Of a stretch of 35,013 nucleotides of DNA, positions 25,052 through 34,848 are shown one piece after another. How positions within the stretch are numbered: position 1 is the stretch's first letter; every line of letters starts with the position of its first letter. Made by a program: the position numbers and the translations under genes. The DNA lies in contig CAMASI010000051.1 of assembly GCA_945861065.1 (NCBI GenBank), forward strand, positions 1-35,013, written 5' to 3'. The notes under the pieces are model-generated. The model worked only from the letters and a program-made list of their open reading frames with translations. It was not told the DNA's origin and did no database searches. This DNA comes from Klebsiella pneumoniae. Lineage in GTDB: Bacteria > Myxococcota_A > UBA796 > GCA-2862545.

Positions 25052-26301
25052 TCGCCGCACTTGTGATTTCGGCAGCGCACGCCGCGTGCACGGTACTGGT
25101 GGGTGCCAGTGTGCATTTGGTCGATCGCGTGGTCGCCGACGGCGTGGTCGTTATCGTCGATGACAAGATTGCGGCTGCAGGGTCAAAGCCCGCGGGTCTG
25201 GACCTCAAATCGGGAGCGAAATTCCAGGGCGTGGTGTGTGAACGCATCGATGCCGTTGGGCGCCATGTCACGGCGGGGCTCGTGGAGGTGTCGTCGCAGC
25301 TGGGCCTGTACGAAATCGGCCTGGAAACGGGCACCCATGACGACGACCCGGGTGGGGATGCAATTCGCGCGTCGTTTCGCGTCGTCGATTCGTACAACCC
25401 GGACTCGGCGGTCATCCCGATCCAGCGGGTCGCTGGCGTCACTTTGGCGGTCACCAATCCCGCCAGTGCGCGACTCGGAGGACTTTCGGCGCTCGTGTCG
25501 TTGGACGGCGCGACGCAAGCGGAAACCGTGGTTCTACCCGGTGCGTCCATGGTTGCGTCGATCGGAGGTCCGTCGAGTGCGGTCGCGCTGATGGAGTTGC
25601 GCGAAGTGTTCTCGGCGGCGCGGGAGCAAGCGGCCCGTCGGCGTCCCGTGTACGAAGTCGATTCCCCCGCAGCGTATGGCGCCTCTGCGCTCGACCTTGC
25701 GGCCCTGGCGCCGGTGCTGTCAGGTGACCTCCCGCTGGTCATTTCAGCGAACCGCGCGTCTGATATCGAAGCGCTGTTGGCATTCGCCCAGGCGTGGAAG
25801 GTACGGCTCGTCATCAGCGGTGGGGCAGAAGCCTGGCGCCTTGCCGGGCCGTTGGCTGCGGCCGGTGTGCCCGTGATCGTCGATCCGATGTCATACGGGC
25901 CGGGTGGTTTTGACGAGCTGCGCGCGCGTGCCGACAACGCTGTGTTGCTGCATGCCGCTGGTGTTCCCCTGATCCTGTCTACGTTTGGCACGCATCAAGC
26001 GCGCACGCTGGCCCAAGTGGCAGGCAATGCCGTTCGGGCGGGCCTCGACCCTACTGTGGCGCTCACGGCCATTACGGCGACGCCGGCCCAGGTATTCGGT
26101 GCACCGGATCGGGGTCGTTTGGTGGCGGGGGCGGTAGCGGACGTGGTCTTGTGGTCTGGGACACCGCTGGAGTTGTCGAGTGTACCGGACGCGGTGTGGG
26201 TGGAGGGACGACGGACGTCGATGTTGACACGTCAAACGCTCCTTCGCGATCGGTATCGGACCCTGCCGGGGACCCCCAGGCCACCCAACCCCGTGCCGTG
26301 A
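25048..26301 (+). CDS. Degenerate amidohydrolase paralog, probably catalytically inactive, 417 aa
   Basis: It has the same fold plan as the gene before it: a short signal peptide (LIAALVISAAHA), the composite N-terminal beta domain, a barrel and the C-terminal GRLVAGAVADVVLWSGTPLEL. The metal site is gone. Where the neighbour has VTPGLIDTHSHLG this protein has VTAGLVEVSSQLG, so both His of the HxH are replaced. The late HSDS is replaced by STFGTHQ. Paired secreted amidohydrolases of which one lacks HxH are known from other Gram-negative bacteria, and the second may be a partner subunit. The start is TTG with GGAG upstream, overlapping the previous stop. Its TGA overlaps the next ATG (TGATG). 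Confidence 0.82.
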   Translation: MIAALVISAAHAACTVLVGASVHLVDRVVADGVVVIVDDKIAAAGSKPAGLDLKSGAKFQGVVCERIDAVGRHVTAGLVEVSSQLGLYEIGLETGTHDDDPGGDAIRASFRVVDSYNPDSAVIPIQRVAGVTLAVTNPASARLGGLSALVSLDGATQAETVVLPGASMVASIGGPSSAVALMELREVFSAAREQAARRRPVYEVDSPAAYGASALDLAALAPVLSGDLPLVISANRASDIEALLAFAQAWKVRLVISGGAEAWRLAGPLAAAGVPVIVDPMSYGPGGFDELRARADNAVLLHAAGVPLILSTFGTHQARTLAQVAGNAVRAGLDPTVALTAITATPAQVFGAPDRGRLVAGAVADVVLWSGTPLELSSVPDAVWVEGRRTSMLTRQTLLRDRYRTLPGTPRPPNPVP

Positions 26302-27629
26302 TGTGGGCGTGGCTCGCTTGTGGCACGCCTGGACTTACGCCTGCGGGGGTCGATGGCGTTCAGGCTGTGCCGTGGACGCCGTCGCTGCCTATGTCATCGG
26401 AGTTCGGGACCCATCGAGGGCTGACGCCGTTTCGTACGATTGTTCATCTTCATTCGCCGTGGTCCCACGATGCGTGTGACGGCGTCCCGCTGATCGACGG
26501 ACAGCCGGACCCGGCCTGTGTCGACGACCTCAGGGCCGCGTTGTGTACGACGCGGGTGGATGTGGCGTTCTTGACCGACCACCCGGAACATGCGGCCTTC
26601 CAGTCCTATGGCGCGCTGTTCCACGAACAGCCCGGAGACGTGGTTGAAGACGGTGCCAACCGCATCACCTGTGAGGACGGTCATTCCGTTCGACTGAAAC
26701 CAGGCATTGAAGACGAGCTCATGCCCATTGGGCTGGATCGTCACGTGTCAGAGGACAGCGCAGTGAACGACGCCGTGTACAATTCCGGCGAGCCCAGTGC
26801 GATTGCCGACGAGATCGACGCAGGGGCGGTCGTCCTACTGGCCCATACGGAGCAGCGGGACCGCGCCACGTTGGAAGCACAACAAGACGCGGGGTTGACC
26901 GGCGTCGAGTTGTTCAATTTGCACGCGATGTTTGACCCCGACATTCGGGAAGAGGCGTTTGGCCTGGATGGGCTCGGTTGGGTGACCGACATCGCGCCGT
27001 TTACCGACCCCGAACAGACCACGGAGCCGGATCTGCTGGTGTTGGGCGTGTTGGCCGAGCAGACGCCTAGCCTCGCCCATTTGGATGCCTTGGCGGCGCG
27101 AGGGCACATCGTGGGCGTAGCCGGCACGGATGCCCACCAAAACGTGCTTCCGATCCTGCTCAAAGACGGTGAGCGCGGCGACAGCTATCGACGCATGCTG
27201 CGCTGGTTCAGCAACGTTGTGTTTGCAGAGACGGCGGACGGTGTGGAAGCGGCTCTTGCGGCAGGTCAGGTCGCTGTCGCATTTGAAATCTTGGGGACCC
27301 CGGTCGGCATCGACTTCACCCTAGACAGCCCCGAAGGTGTCGTAGAAATGGGTGGCGAAGGCGGCGAGGGCCTGTTGTGGGTGGGGTGCCCGACGGTATC
27401 GTCATCGTCGCCGTCGGATGGAAATGTTCCGGAGATTCTGACGACGGTGTTTCGGGATGGGGTCGCGTGGCGGGAGGGTTGCGGCGTGTGGGAGACGGAG
27501 GGCCCAGCTGTGTACCGCGTGCGCCACGACATCGTTCCTGAGCACCTTCGGGTGTTCTTAGGGGAGGACCCAGACCCGTGGATTCATCCGTGGCCGTGGG
27601 TGTACACGAATCCCATCTGGGTCCGCTAG
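26301..27629 (+). CDS. PHP-domain metal-dependent phosphoesterase-like protein, probable lipoprotein, 442 aa
   Basis: The PHP fold is shown by VHLHSPWSHD (His49, His51), DVAFLTDHPEH, VVLLAHTEQRD, GVELFNLHAMF and GVAGTDAHQN, which together supply the usual three-metal ligands. PHP proteins are phosphoesterases such as histidinol-phosphatase, but free-standing secreted versions have unknown substrates. The N-terminus MWAWLACG looks like a minimal lipobox. After the PHP core (about residues 40-340) there is a beta-rich domain of about 100 residues (GTPVGIDFTLDSPEGVVEMGGE to the end). An in-frame start at 26151 would overlap the amidohydrolase gene, so the ATG at 26301 was taken. It is the third gene of the operon and ends 7 nt from the convergent hydroxylase gene. 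Confidence 0.82.
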   Translation: MWAWLACGTPGLTPAGVDGVQAVPWTPSLPMSSEFGTHRGLTPFRTIVHLHSPWSHDACDGVPLIDGQPDPACVDDLRAALCTTRVDVAFLTDHPEHAAFQSYGALFHEQPGDVVEDGANRITCEDGHSVRLKPGIEDELMPIGLDRHVSEDSAVNDAVYNSGEPSAIADEIDAGAVVLLAHTEQRDRATLEAQQDAGLTGVELFNLHAMFDPDIREEAFGLDGLGWVTDIAPFTDPEQTTEPDLLVLGVLAEQTPSLAHLDALAARGHIVGVAGTDAHQNVLPILLKDGERGDSYRRMLRWFSNVVFAETADGVEAALAAGQVAVAFEILGTPVGIDFTLDSPEGVVEMGGEGGEGLLWVGCPTVSSSSPSDGNVPEILTTVFRDGVAWREGCGVWETEGPAVYRVRHDIVPEHLRVFLGEDPDPWIHPWPWVYTNPIWVR

Positions 27630-27636
27630 TGCTAGT

Positions 27637-28161
27637 CTACGCGACGGCGCGACGTTTCGCCCTGTCCTCGCGTTTCGCCCGATCGTTCGTCTCCCGGTCG
27701 GTGTCTTTGTAGGGCACTCGGGTGCGCATGACCCAATCGAAACCGGGCCACGTCACGCACCAGTTCGTGTCTTGGTCCGTGCCCATGTGGTGGTCGTAAT
27801 GCCAAGGCAGGTAGCGCCGTCCCCACTCCGGCCGGGTGTGTGAGAGTCGATGCAGCACGTAGTAGGTGCAGATGCTGGTCCACACCCCGAACACGTAGCC
27901 GGGTGACCACCCAAGCAGCGGCGCCTGGCTGATGGCGGCGAACAACAACGCGCCGGCCTCTTTGCCCTGCGCGTGCCAGCCGAACGTGGTGCGTTCGTAG
28001 TCAGCGTCGATCATGTCGTGACGGCGGGCCGCGTTGTGGTGTTCATGGAAATGAAAAGACCAGAAACTCGCGCGATTTTTCCCACGGCCATGAAGCCAGA
28101 ACCGATGGATGAACCACTCACCTACATTGGCGACGAGCAGCCCAAGAACGAAACTCCACAT
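27637..28161 (-). CDS. Fatty-acid-hydroxylase-superfamily membrane protein, 174 aa
   Basis: The three histidine boxes of the di-iron fatty-acid hydroxylase/sterol-desaturase superfamily are present: HRFWLH (His19, His24), FHFHEHHNAARRH (residues 36-48) and HRLSHTRPEWGRRYLPWHYDHHMG (about 110-133). Hydrophobic segments lie at about residues 2-18 and 72-105. It is short for the superfamily (often 200-300 residues) but has all the boxes, and it ends in a charged Arg/Lys/Glu tail. The substrate is probably a lipid acyl chain or carotenoid. The ATG at 28161 has GGAG 5 nt upstream. It lies 73 nt downstream of the MFS transporter gene on the same strand, so the two may be co-transcribed. Confidence 0.82.
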   Translation of the reverse strand: MWSFVLGLLVANVGEWFIHRFWLHGRGKNRASFWSFHFHEHHNAARRHDMIDADYERTTFGWHAQGKEAGALLFAAISQAPLLGWSPGYVFGVWTSICTYYVLHRLSHTRPEWGRRYLPWHYDHHMGTDQDTNWCVTWPGFDWVMRTRVPYKDTDRETNDRAKREDRAKRRAVA

Positions 28162-28234
28162 GGTCGCTCCAGAAAAATGACGAGCGTGTCATATTTGACG
28201 TAGCGCAGCCGCTTTGGGTTGTCGAGCGAAACGA

Positions 28235-29452
28235 TCAGGGCGCAGCAATTGGCAATTGGGTGCGTTTCACGACCTTTGTCGCGATGAGGAACAAACCGAC
28301 GCCGACCACGCCAAGGACCGCCTCGGCGTACAACATCGCGCTGGCGCCGTAGGCGTCAGCAACGACCGCGAGCAGCATGCCCAGCCACCAAATGGGGAAG
28401 TTGCTGAGCGAGGCGTAGAGGTTGTATTTGGTCGCTGCGGAGCCCTGACCCATGGCGTTGAGCACGGTGGCGGTGAAGGCCGCGTACGCGAGTCCGACGC
28501 CAAAGTTGTAGACCGCCGAACAGGCAACAAAAGCCGACACGGATTTCGGCACCAGCCCCATCCCGGCCGCAGCGGCAGCGAGCAGCAGGCCGAACCCAGC
28601 GTACGCTGTGCGCGGGGGAATTCGATCGCACAACCACCCGCCTACGAGGCATCCTCCTGCCATGATGACGCCAGCCAGCGCGCCCTGCATGAGCGCGACC
28701 TCGACGTCGCCTGCACCCCATTCCGCCGCGACCGCGGCTTGGGTCAAGACGCCGCTCGCGGCGCCGGTGCCGACGGGCAAGAAACAGAGGATTCCGGCGA
28801 GCAAACCGCCCTGCGTCTTGAAGATCACGGCAACGTCGCCGACGACCTTTCGCACGGCGCCCACAGGTCCGCCCGGCACGCGATGTGGGGGCGGGTCGGG
28901 AAGGGTGCGTAAGGCAAAACCGCAGGCGAGGAAGATGAGGCCCATGAAGGCGCCCGCCATCCATGGGCTCGGCAAGACCTGGAGGAGGACGAGGCCCAAG
29001 CCCCCGCCGATGCCGTTTCCGCCCAGGTTTCCGACCTGGAACCAGCCTGCCGCGCGACCCTGTTGGTCTGGGGGCGTGGCGAAGGCCATGATCGCCTCGA
29101 CGCTCATGCCAACGGCCGAGTTGACGAAGGAACCGAGCGCCACGATGCCGAGCAGCAGCGGGAGGTTTTCCGCATTGACGGGGAACGCCGCGAGCCCGAG
29201 CACGGCCAAGGCGCTCAGCCCTGTGGACAAGCGGTACCAGCGTTTTGGGGTCAGCGTGACGTCTACAGCGGGCGCCCACGTCCACTTCAGCCAGGAGATG
29301 AGCAACTGCGTCGCACCGAAGGCCGCCCCTTCGGTGATGGTGAGCCCATTTCGCGTGGCCAGAAAGGTCATTGCGACCGTAATGAAGCCGCCAAGCGCCC
29401 CGAACGGGAAGTAGAGAATCGCGTAGATGGCAGGGTGAGGCAGTGGTTTCAC
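28235..29452 (-). CDS. MFS transporter, AmpG/PAT-like, about 405 aa
   Basis: A polytopic membrane protein with about twelve hydrophobic segments and the Major Facilitator arrangement of two six-helix halves. The motif LLISWLKWTWAPAVDVTLTPKRWYRLSTGL in the loop after the second helix resembles the K(F/W)LWAPxVD motif of AmpG and acetyl-CoA-transporter-like (PAT) proteins. GGWLCDRIPPRTAY in the second half is the matching loop. AmpG imports muropeptides, but the substrate here cannot be told. The start is uncertain. I took the GTG at 29452 (VKPLPHPAIYAILYF), since a longer reading to 29542 overlaps the divergent cyclophilin gene. The first TM helix begins about 10 residues after this start. Confidence 0.82.
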   Translation of the reverse strand: MKPLPHPAIYAILYFPFGALGGFITVAMTFLATRNGLTITEGAAFGATQLLISWLKWTWAPAVDVTLTPKRWYRLSTGLSALAVLGLAAFPVNAENLPLLLGIVALGSFVNSAVGMSVEAIMAFATPPDQQGRAAGWFQVGNLGGNGIGGGLGLVLLQVLPSPWMAGAFMGLIFLACGFALRTLPDPPPHRVPGGPVGAVRKVVGDVAVIFKTQGGLLAGILCFLPVGTGAASGVLTQAAVAAEWGAGDVEVALMQGALAGVIMAGGCLVGGWLCDRIPPRTAYAGFGLLLAAAAAGMGLVPKSVSAFVACSAVYNFGVGLAYAAFTATVLNAMGQGSAATKYNLYASLSNFPIWWLGMLLAVVADAYGASAMLYAEAVLGVVGVGLFLIATKVVKRTQLPIAAP

Positions 29453-29535
29453 GACGGTGGGTCCAGGGACCGAACCCCATAACGGGCGGGCGTGGGAGGC
29501 CGCGTTAGCGGGGCGCCCCTTCCCCTGGAGTTGTG

Positions 29536-30030
29536 ATGGCAAACCCGCGCGTGTTCTTCGATATTCAAATTGGTGGGCGTGATTCCGGCAGAATCGTGAT
29601 GGAGTTGCGTGCGGATGTCGCGCCGAAAACGGCCGAGAACTTCCGCGCGTTGTGCACCGGTGAACCTGGCTTTGGCTTCAAAGGGAGCAGTTTCCATCGC
29701 GTCATTCCAGAGTTCATGCTGCAAGGTGGTGACTTCACCAACCACAACGGCACGGGCGGCAAGAGCATCTACGGCACGAAATTCGCGGATGAAAACTTCA
29801 CGCTCAAGCACACGGTTCCCGGCCTTTTGAGCATGGCCAACGCAGGCCCCAATACCAATGGATCGCAGTTCTTCCTCACGACGGTTGCGTGCAGCTGGCT
29901 CGACGGCAAACACGTCGTGTTTGGGTCAGTCGTTGAAGGCATGAATGTGGTGAAGGCCGTGGAGGCCGTCGGGTCTCGTTCTGGACAAACCCGCGAGAAG
30001 GTCACAATTGCGGATTGTGGCGCTATCTAG
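29536..30030 (+). CDS. Cyclophilin-type peptidyl-prolyl cis-trans isomerase, eukaryote-like, 164 aa
   Basis: A single cyclophilin domain with no signal peptide, so cytosolic. It accelerates proline cis-trans isomerisation during protein folding. Catalytic and pocket residues are intact: FHRVIP (the active-site Arg), [18 protein letters not shown] and [10 protein letters not shown], which includes the Trp needed for cyclosporin binding. The sequence aligns without gaps to human cyclophilin A as I remember it (NPx[33 protein letters not shown]), much closer than typical bacterial PpiA or PpiB, which lack parts of these loops. The ATG at 29536 has GGAG 5 nt upstream; a GTG 3 nt earlier is possible. 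The 3' end overlaps the convergent oxoprolinase gene by 8 nt. Confidence 0.95.
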   Translation: MANPRVFFDIQIGGRDSGRIVMELRADVAPKTAENFRALCTGEPGFGFKGSSFHRVIPEFMLQGGDFTNHNGTGGKSIYGTKFADENFTLKHTVPGLLSMANAGPNTNGSQFFLTTVACSWLDGKHVVFGSVVEGMNVVKAVEAVGSRSGQTREKVTIADCGAI

Positions 30031-33000
30031 GCGCCAGGCCCCATCCCCCGCCTCCGGGGGTTTCGACGCGGACGCGGTCGCCCGGCTCGAGTTGAACCGG
30101 TTGACCGTCCCATTCACGCCAGCGTCCAGCCACGCGGACTGCGTCGGAACCGAGCTTGCCGTCGCTGCCGCCTGCAGCGCCCGGCGGCGCCCGCCTCGTC
30201 GCCAACAACGCAGCCGTGGTGGGCGCGAGCACCTCGATCTCGCGCACCAGGCCCATGCCTCCGCGATGGAAGCCGTCGCCTTCGGAGCCGGGTCGCAACG
30301 CGAACCGGACGACTCGCAGGGGCAATCGCGCTTCAATGACCTCGACGTCCGTGGCTTTGGTATTGGTGAGGTGAACCTGCCGACCAGAGACGCCAGGGCC
30401 CCGCTCGCTGGCACCTCCGCCTCCGCCCACTGTTTCGTACAGGCTCCAGCCGACGCCACCCAGCGTCAGGTTGTTCATCGTGCCTTGGCTTGCGGCCCGT
30501 CCTTCGAGACAGCGAAGCAGCAGGTCCACGATGCGTTGGCTCGTCTCTACGTTTCCGCCGGCCACTGCGGCGTCCTCCGGTGGGTCGAGGATGGAGCCGG
30601 CCGGGATCACGAGCACGACCGGTTCGAGCGCGCCCTCGTTGAGTGGGATTGGGCGGCGGACGACGACCCGAAGGGCGTACAAGACCGCGGCGCGTGTCAC
30701 GGCGCGCGGGGCGTTGAGGTTTCCCCGATGCGGACCGCCGGACCCAGTGAAGTCCAGCTTGAGGCGGTGCGCGTCCGAGGTCACGTGGAGGCAAAGAGGC
30801 ACACCATCGATGACGTCAGTCGCAGAGACATCCAAGGGGCCGCGCTCCCGGAGGTAGTCTGCGACGCTGTCGGCGGCTGCGGTTCGCAGGTGACCCATCC
30901 ACGCCTCGATCAGGTGTGGGGGCCCGAGCGCGCACAGGCGTGTTGCGGCGACCCGGTTTGCTGCAACCTGGGCGAGCAGGTCAGCGCGCACGACGTCGGG
31001 TTGGCGGACCTGGGCGAGCAGGTGGGCCAGCGCTGGTTCGTCGTCAAGACGCACGTGCCGGATGGCGATGCCTTCCTGGGCAAGAGAGGTCGCGTGGGGC
31101 GGCATCGACCCTGGGGTAAGCCCTCCGACGTCGACGTGGTGGCCCCGACAGGCCACGAACCATCGCCGTCCGCCCGAGACGACCGTTGTGGTCACAGTCA
31201 AATCCGGCAGGTGGCTCCCGCCGGCGACCGGATGGTTGCACAACCAGGCGACACCAGGTTCTGGGTCCGGCACGGTTCGCAGCAAGTCGCGCACGGTTTC
31301 GCCCATGGCGCCGAGGTGCACGGGCACGTGCGGCGCGTTGGCCACAAGGTGTCCCTCTCCGTCGAAGATCGCACAGGAAAAGTCCAGGCGTTCCCGAATG
31401 TTCACGGATTGTGCCAGCCGACGGAGAACGGCCCCTGCTTCTTCGGCAGCGACCATGAATCGGCTGGCCCACACCGCAAGGCCGTGCGGCGTGCAAACCC
31501 CGCGGGGTGCCGGTCGCTCGCCGGCCGGGTTCTCTAGCCACAACAGGCCGTCGCGCCGCTGCGCCACCCACCCGGTCGGGACGTGGACGCTGGTCGTCGG
31601 GGACCGGATCAGACTGGGGCCGGACACAGCGTCGTCGCTCAGACCCCACGGGTCTGTGGGTTGGGCTGAGGCGACAACCGTCGGCTCAGAAACGCGCACG
31701 ATCGCGTCTACGACTTCTACGAGGGCGTCGCGCCGCATGCCGAAGGTTCCGACGTGCGCTTGGTGGAAAGCCTCCGTCAATGCGTCGGCATCATTCCCCT
31801 GCACCTCGAAGGGGGAATCCGTACCGAGTATTCTGCATGTGGCCGACCTGGAGGCTGGGCCCGACCCGGGAAGACCCCGGGCCAACAGGTCCCAAGCTGC
31901 GACGAGGCGGGGCCAGGCCTCGGGAAGTGTGCACCACACCGGCGCAGACGCGGTGTCGGTTCGGCGCGCGAGACTGAGCCCCCACGCGCTCAACACGCTG
32001 GCGAACGGGTGGACAAGTACGGTCCGAATTCCGAGTTTGTTGGCCGTTGCGGCGGCGTGCTGGCCGGCGGCGCCGCCGAAGGCGACCAAAACGAAGTCCG
32101 ACGGATCTTCTCCAAACTCGGCGCACAGACGCTGGACGGCACGCGCCATCTGTTCGCGGCACAGGTCCACAATCTCGTCAGCCGGTGCGGGGAGCGCGAT
32201 AGCGCCAGCGTTGAGCGGTGGGTCGAAGGCGGCGCCGTCGACGAGCCCGAGCGCCAGACCGGCATCTGTGACTGTGGGTGGACCGCCCCGACCGTAGCAC
32301 TGAGGCCCTGGCGACGCGCCCGCAGACTGTGGCCCGACATGAAGCAACCGTCCATCGGAGGAGGCCACTGAACCGCCTCCGGCCGCGATCGTCTCGAGCC
32401 GAAGCATCGGACGTCGCACCCTCACGCCGCCTACAAGCGTATCGGCGGTCGCCATCGGCGGGCCGTTTCCCGTCAGCACGCAAACATCCGTACTCGTGCC
32501 TCCCATGTCCAAACCGATGACGCGGGTGAGCCCAGCGAGGTGGGCAACCTGAGCCACAGCGAGTACGCCTCCGGCGGGTCCGGACAGGATGGCATCGGGC
32601 GCTGTGAGGGAGCCAATCGGGGTGAGGCTTCCGTCGGAGCGCAGGGCGAGCGCGGAGCGGGGAATGCGGTCGCGCTCAATGGCGGCACGAAGAATCGGGG
32701 TGACGGCGGCATCGACGAGCGTGGTTTCCAGGCGTGCGAGGAATCCAACTGACGGAGAAACCGTATGGCCGACGACGATGTACAGTTGTGGATTGGCGGC
32801 GCGGATCTGTGCAGCGACCGCCAACTCATGGGCAGCGTTTCGATGGGAGTTGCACAACACGACCGCCACGGCGGCGATCCCTTCCAACGGCCACGATGTC
32901 GGTATCTGAAGCGGAGAGATCTCCTCGCCCTGGGCGTTGATTCGGCCGTCCACCTCGATCGTCCGCGCCGCGAGTGTGCGCGGAAGCGCGTGATCCGGGT

Positions 33001-33256
33001 CAAACAGCGACGGGCGAGTCATGTCGCCGATTCTTTCAAGGTCGGCGAACCCGGATGTGACGACCAGAAGGACCGGAACGATGTCATTCGTCAGCAGCGC
33101 ATTGGTGGCCACTGTCGTGGCGAAGACCAACTCTCCGACGGCAAGATCGCCGAGCGCCACGGTGTCTGACGGCACCTTGCGAATGGTGAATCCAGCGTCG
33201 TCCTGTACGACAACATCTGTAAATGTGCCTCCGCGATCTGCGTACGTCCGGGTCAT
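30023..33256 (-). CDS. Fused HyuA-HyuB oxoprolinase/hydantoinase, 1077 aa
   Basis: The N-terminal half (about residues 1-560) is HyuA/OplA-like: [12 protein letters not shown] at the start, then [18 protein letters not shown], and [15 protein letters not shown] of the ASKHA-type ATP site. The C-terminal half (about 590-1077) is HyuB/OplB-like: [51 protein letters not shown] and GGNVETSQR. Fused enzymes of this kind hydrolyse 5-oxoproline to glutamate or open hydantoins using ATP. At 1077 residues it is shorter than typical 5-oxoprolinase (about 1250-1290), so the substrate is uncertain. I took the ATG at 33256 ([12 protein letters not shown]), where the conserved domain begins. It is divergent from the FG-GAP gene (56 nt apart) and its 3' end overlaps the cyclophilin gene by 8 nt. 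Confidence 0.9.
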   Translation of the reverse strand: MTRTYADRGGTFTDVVVQDDAGFTIRKVPSDTVALGDLAVGELVFATTVATNALLTNDIVPVLLVVTSGFADLERIGDMTRPSLFDPDHALPRTLAARTIEVDGRINAQGEEISPLQIPTSWPLEGIAAVAVVLCNSHRNAAHELAVAAQIRAANPQLYIVVGHTVSPSVGFLARLETTLVDAAVTPILRAAIERDRIPRSALALRSDGSLTPIGSLTAPDAILSGPAGGVLAVAQVAHLAGLTRVIGLDMGGTSTDVCVLTGNGPPMATADTLVGGVRVRRPMLRLETIAAGGGSVASSDGRLLHVGPQSAGASPGPQCYGRGGPPTVTDAGLALGLVDGAAFDPPLNAGAIALPAPADEIVDLCREQMARAVQRLCAEFGEDPSDFVLVAFGGAAGQHAAATANKLGIRTVLVHPFASVLSAWGLSLARRTDTASAPVWCTLPEAWPRLVAAWDLLARGLPGSGPASRSATCRILGTDSPFEVQGNDADALTEAFHQAHVGTFGMRRDALVEVVDAIVRVSEPTVVASAQPTDPWGLSDDAVSGPSLIRSPTTSVHVPTGWVAQRRDGLLWLENPAGERPAPRGVCTPHGLAVWASRFMVAAEEAGAVLRRLAQSVNIRERLDFSCAIFDGEGHLVANAPHVPVHLGAMGETVRDLLRTVPDPEPGVAWLCNHPVAGGSHLPDLTVTTTVVSGGRRWFVACRGHHVDVGGLTPGSMPPHATSLAQEGIAIRHVRLDDEPALAHLLAQVRQPDVVRADLLAQVAANRVAATRLCALGPPHLIEAWMGHLRTAAADSVADYLRERGPLDVSATDVIDGVPLCLHVTSDAHRLKLDFTGSGGPHRGNLNAPRAVTRAAVLYALRVVVRRPIPLNEGALEPVVLVIPAGSILDPPEDAAVAGGNVETSQRIVDLLLRCLEGRAASQGTMNNLTLGGVGWSLYETVGGGGGASERGPGVSGRQVHLTNTKATDVEVIEARLPLRVVRFALRPGSEGDGFHRGGMGLVREIEVLAPTTAALLATRRAPPGAAGGSDGKLGSDAVRVAGRWREWDGQPVQLEPGDRVRVETPGGGGWGLAPR

Positions 33257-33312
33257 CGAAGTGCCTAACGTCGGAAAAGCGGTGGTCTGGAAGTTCGGAC
33301 TTCCTACTATGG

Positions 33313-34848
33313 GTGTCGGGGGCGCCTTTGTTTTTGTTGGCCCTAATCGCGTGTGTGGAAGCTCCGACGGGTGTGAACAGCGCCGTCGAGCTGTCCGGGC
33401 CAATGCCGTGCGCGCAGCCTGGTGTGGGTTTTGACCAGGTCGGCATGGCAGTGGAGGAGGCGGATCCCTTCTCGTTGGCAAACGCCGGCGTGATTCTCGC
33501 TGACTTTGACGGCGACGACCGCCCCGAACTGGTCGCACTGGGTGTTTCACCGGCAATTGGGTGGTGGGATGGTTCCGGCTACGCGCTCGACACCACTGCA
33601 CTTCCGGTGGGGTCCCTGAGCGGCGCGACGTCTGGGGCCGCGGCTGACATTGATGCGGATGGGGATCTCGACTTGGTCGTCGTTCGCGAGCGTGCACCGG
33701 TCGCGGTGATTCGTAATGACGGCGGCCAATGGGTCGACGTTTCTTCGGCCTCTGGCCTTCCTACGGACGCTCGAAATGCCACCGCGGCCGCGTTTGCAGA
33801 TGCCGACGGAGACGGGGATCTCGATCTCGCGCTGGGCGCCTACGGCGATTCGGGGGCGGCGCCTGAAGGCGGGGGCGACGGCCTCAGCCTTTGGGAGAAT
33901 GCGGGGGACGGTCGTTTCATCGACATCAGCGACCGATTGCCCGCGGAAGTTCGCGATGCCTGGGTGCTACAGGTCGGTTGGGCGGACCTCGATGGGGACG
34001 GAACGCCCGAGTTGTTGTCGATTCATGACTTCCCGTGGGTTCGCCCCTCAATGGCGTTGCGCCACAATGGGTCGGTGTGGGTGAATGCCTCGGTGACGGG
34101 TTTTCTGCCTAGTTTCTCTGGCATGGGCCTCGGTGTAGGCGACCTGGAAGGGGACGGCGTGCCTGACCTGTTGGTGCCTGGATTTGACGACGTCGCGTTA
34201 TTGCGGCCGCTGCAAATGGCGGGAGAGCTGGTTTTTGTGGACCAAGCAGACGCCAAAGGCCTTGTGCCTCAGGCCGGCGCGGCTTGGTCTGCTCACCTCA
34301 CCGACCTTGATGCGGACGGCTTCCTCGACGCGTTCACGTCGGTCGGCGCGTTTGGGGACGAGGGCGGTGGCGCAGGGGGCCGCCGCGATGCACTTTGGAT
34401 GGGTCGCGAGGGTGGGTTTTCGCCGGTTGAGTCGGCGTCGGTAGGTTTGGGTGCGGTGGGTGCGGGTCGAGGCGCTCAGCTGACGGATGTCGACGGCGAC
34501 GGCTGGACCGATGTCGTCGTGGCGGCCGTGGACAGCGATTGGACCTGCCACCGCAACGCTTGTAACGAAAACGGATGGATTCTCGTTCGACCCCGCATGC
34601 CGGATTCGGAGAACACGTTTGCCGTCGGCACCCGCGTGTGCGCGATCGCGGCAGGTTTCACCCACTGCGGGTGGGTCAATGCGGGCGGCAACGGCATGTT
34701 CGGCAGTGGGCCTCCTGAGGTTCACCTCGGGCTTGGCGCAGTAGACGTCGTGGACACGCTGGTCGTGTCGTGGCCCGATGGGACCGAGGACGTGTTTGAG
34801 GGCGTCACCGCGCGGCAGGTCATGACCGTGCGCAAGGTCGGCGCCTAG
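33313..34848 (+). CDS. FG-GAP/VCBS-repeat lipoprotein with ASPIC/UnbV-like C-terminus, 511 aa
   Basis: A lipoprotein signal (SGAPLFLLALIAC) is followed by at least seven FG-GAP/VCBS-type propeller repeats marked by Ca-binding loops: DFDGDDRPEL, DIDADGDLDL, DADGDGDLDL, DLDGDGTPEL, DLEGDGVPDL, DLDADGFLDA and DVDGDGWTDV. These form an integrin-alpha-like seven-bladed propeller. The last 90 residues (TFAVGTRVCAIAAG, PPEVHLGLGAVDVVDTLVVSWPDG) match the ASPIC/UnbV domain that follows such propellers in many bacteria. The lipobox implies attachment to the outer membrane. The start is uncertain: GTG at 33313 gives a good signal peptide but has no close Shine-Dalgarno. Divergent from the oxoprolinase gene. 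Confidence 0.85.
   Translation: MSGAPLFLLALIACVEAPTGVNSAVELSGPMPCAQPGVGFDQVGMAVEEADPFSLANAGVILADFDGDDRPELVALGVSPAIGWWDGSGYALDTTALPVGSLSGATSGAAADIDADGDLDLVVVRERAPVAVIRNDGGQWVDVSSASGLPTDARNATAAAFADADGDGDLDLALGAYGDSGAAPEGGGDGLSLWENAGDGRFIDISDRLPAEVRDAWVLQVGWADLDGDGTPELLSIHDFPWVRPSMALRHNGSVWVNASVTGFLPSFSGMGLGVGDLEGDGVPDLLVPGFDDVALLRPLQMAGELVFVDQADAKGLVPQAGAAWSAHLTDLDADGFLDAFTSVGAFGDEGGGAGGRRDALWMGREGGFSPVESASVGLGAVGAGRGAQLTDVDGDGWTDVVVAAVDSDWTCHRNACNENGWILVRPRMPDSENTFAVGTRVCAIAAGFTHCGWVNAGGNGMFGSGPPEVHLGLGAVDVVDTLVVSWPDGTEDVFEGVTARQVMTVRKVGA

Noticed and set aside
30008..31537. Plus-strand 509-residue frame antisense to the oxoprolinase gene
   Set aside because: It is antisense to the conserved HyuB region and shows no domain or start signal.
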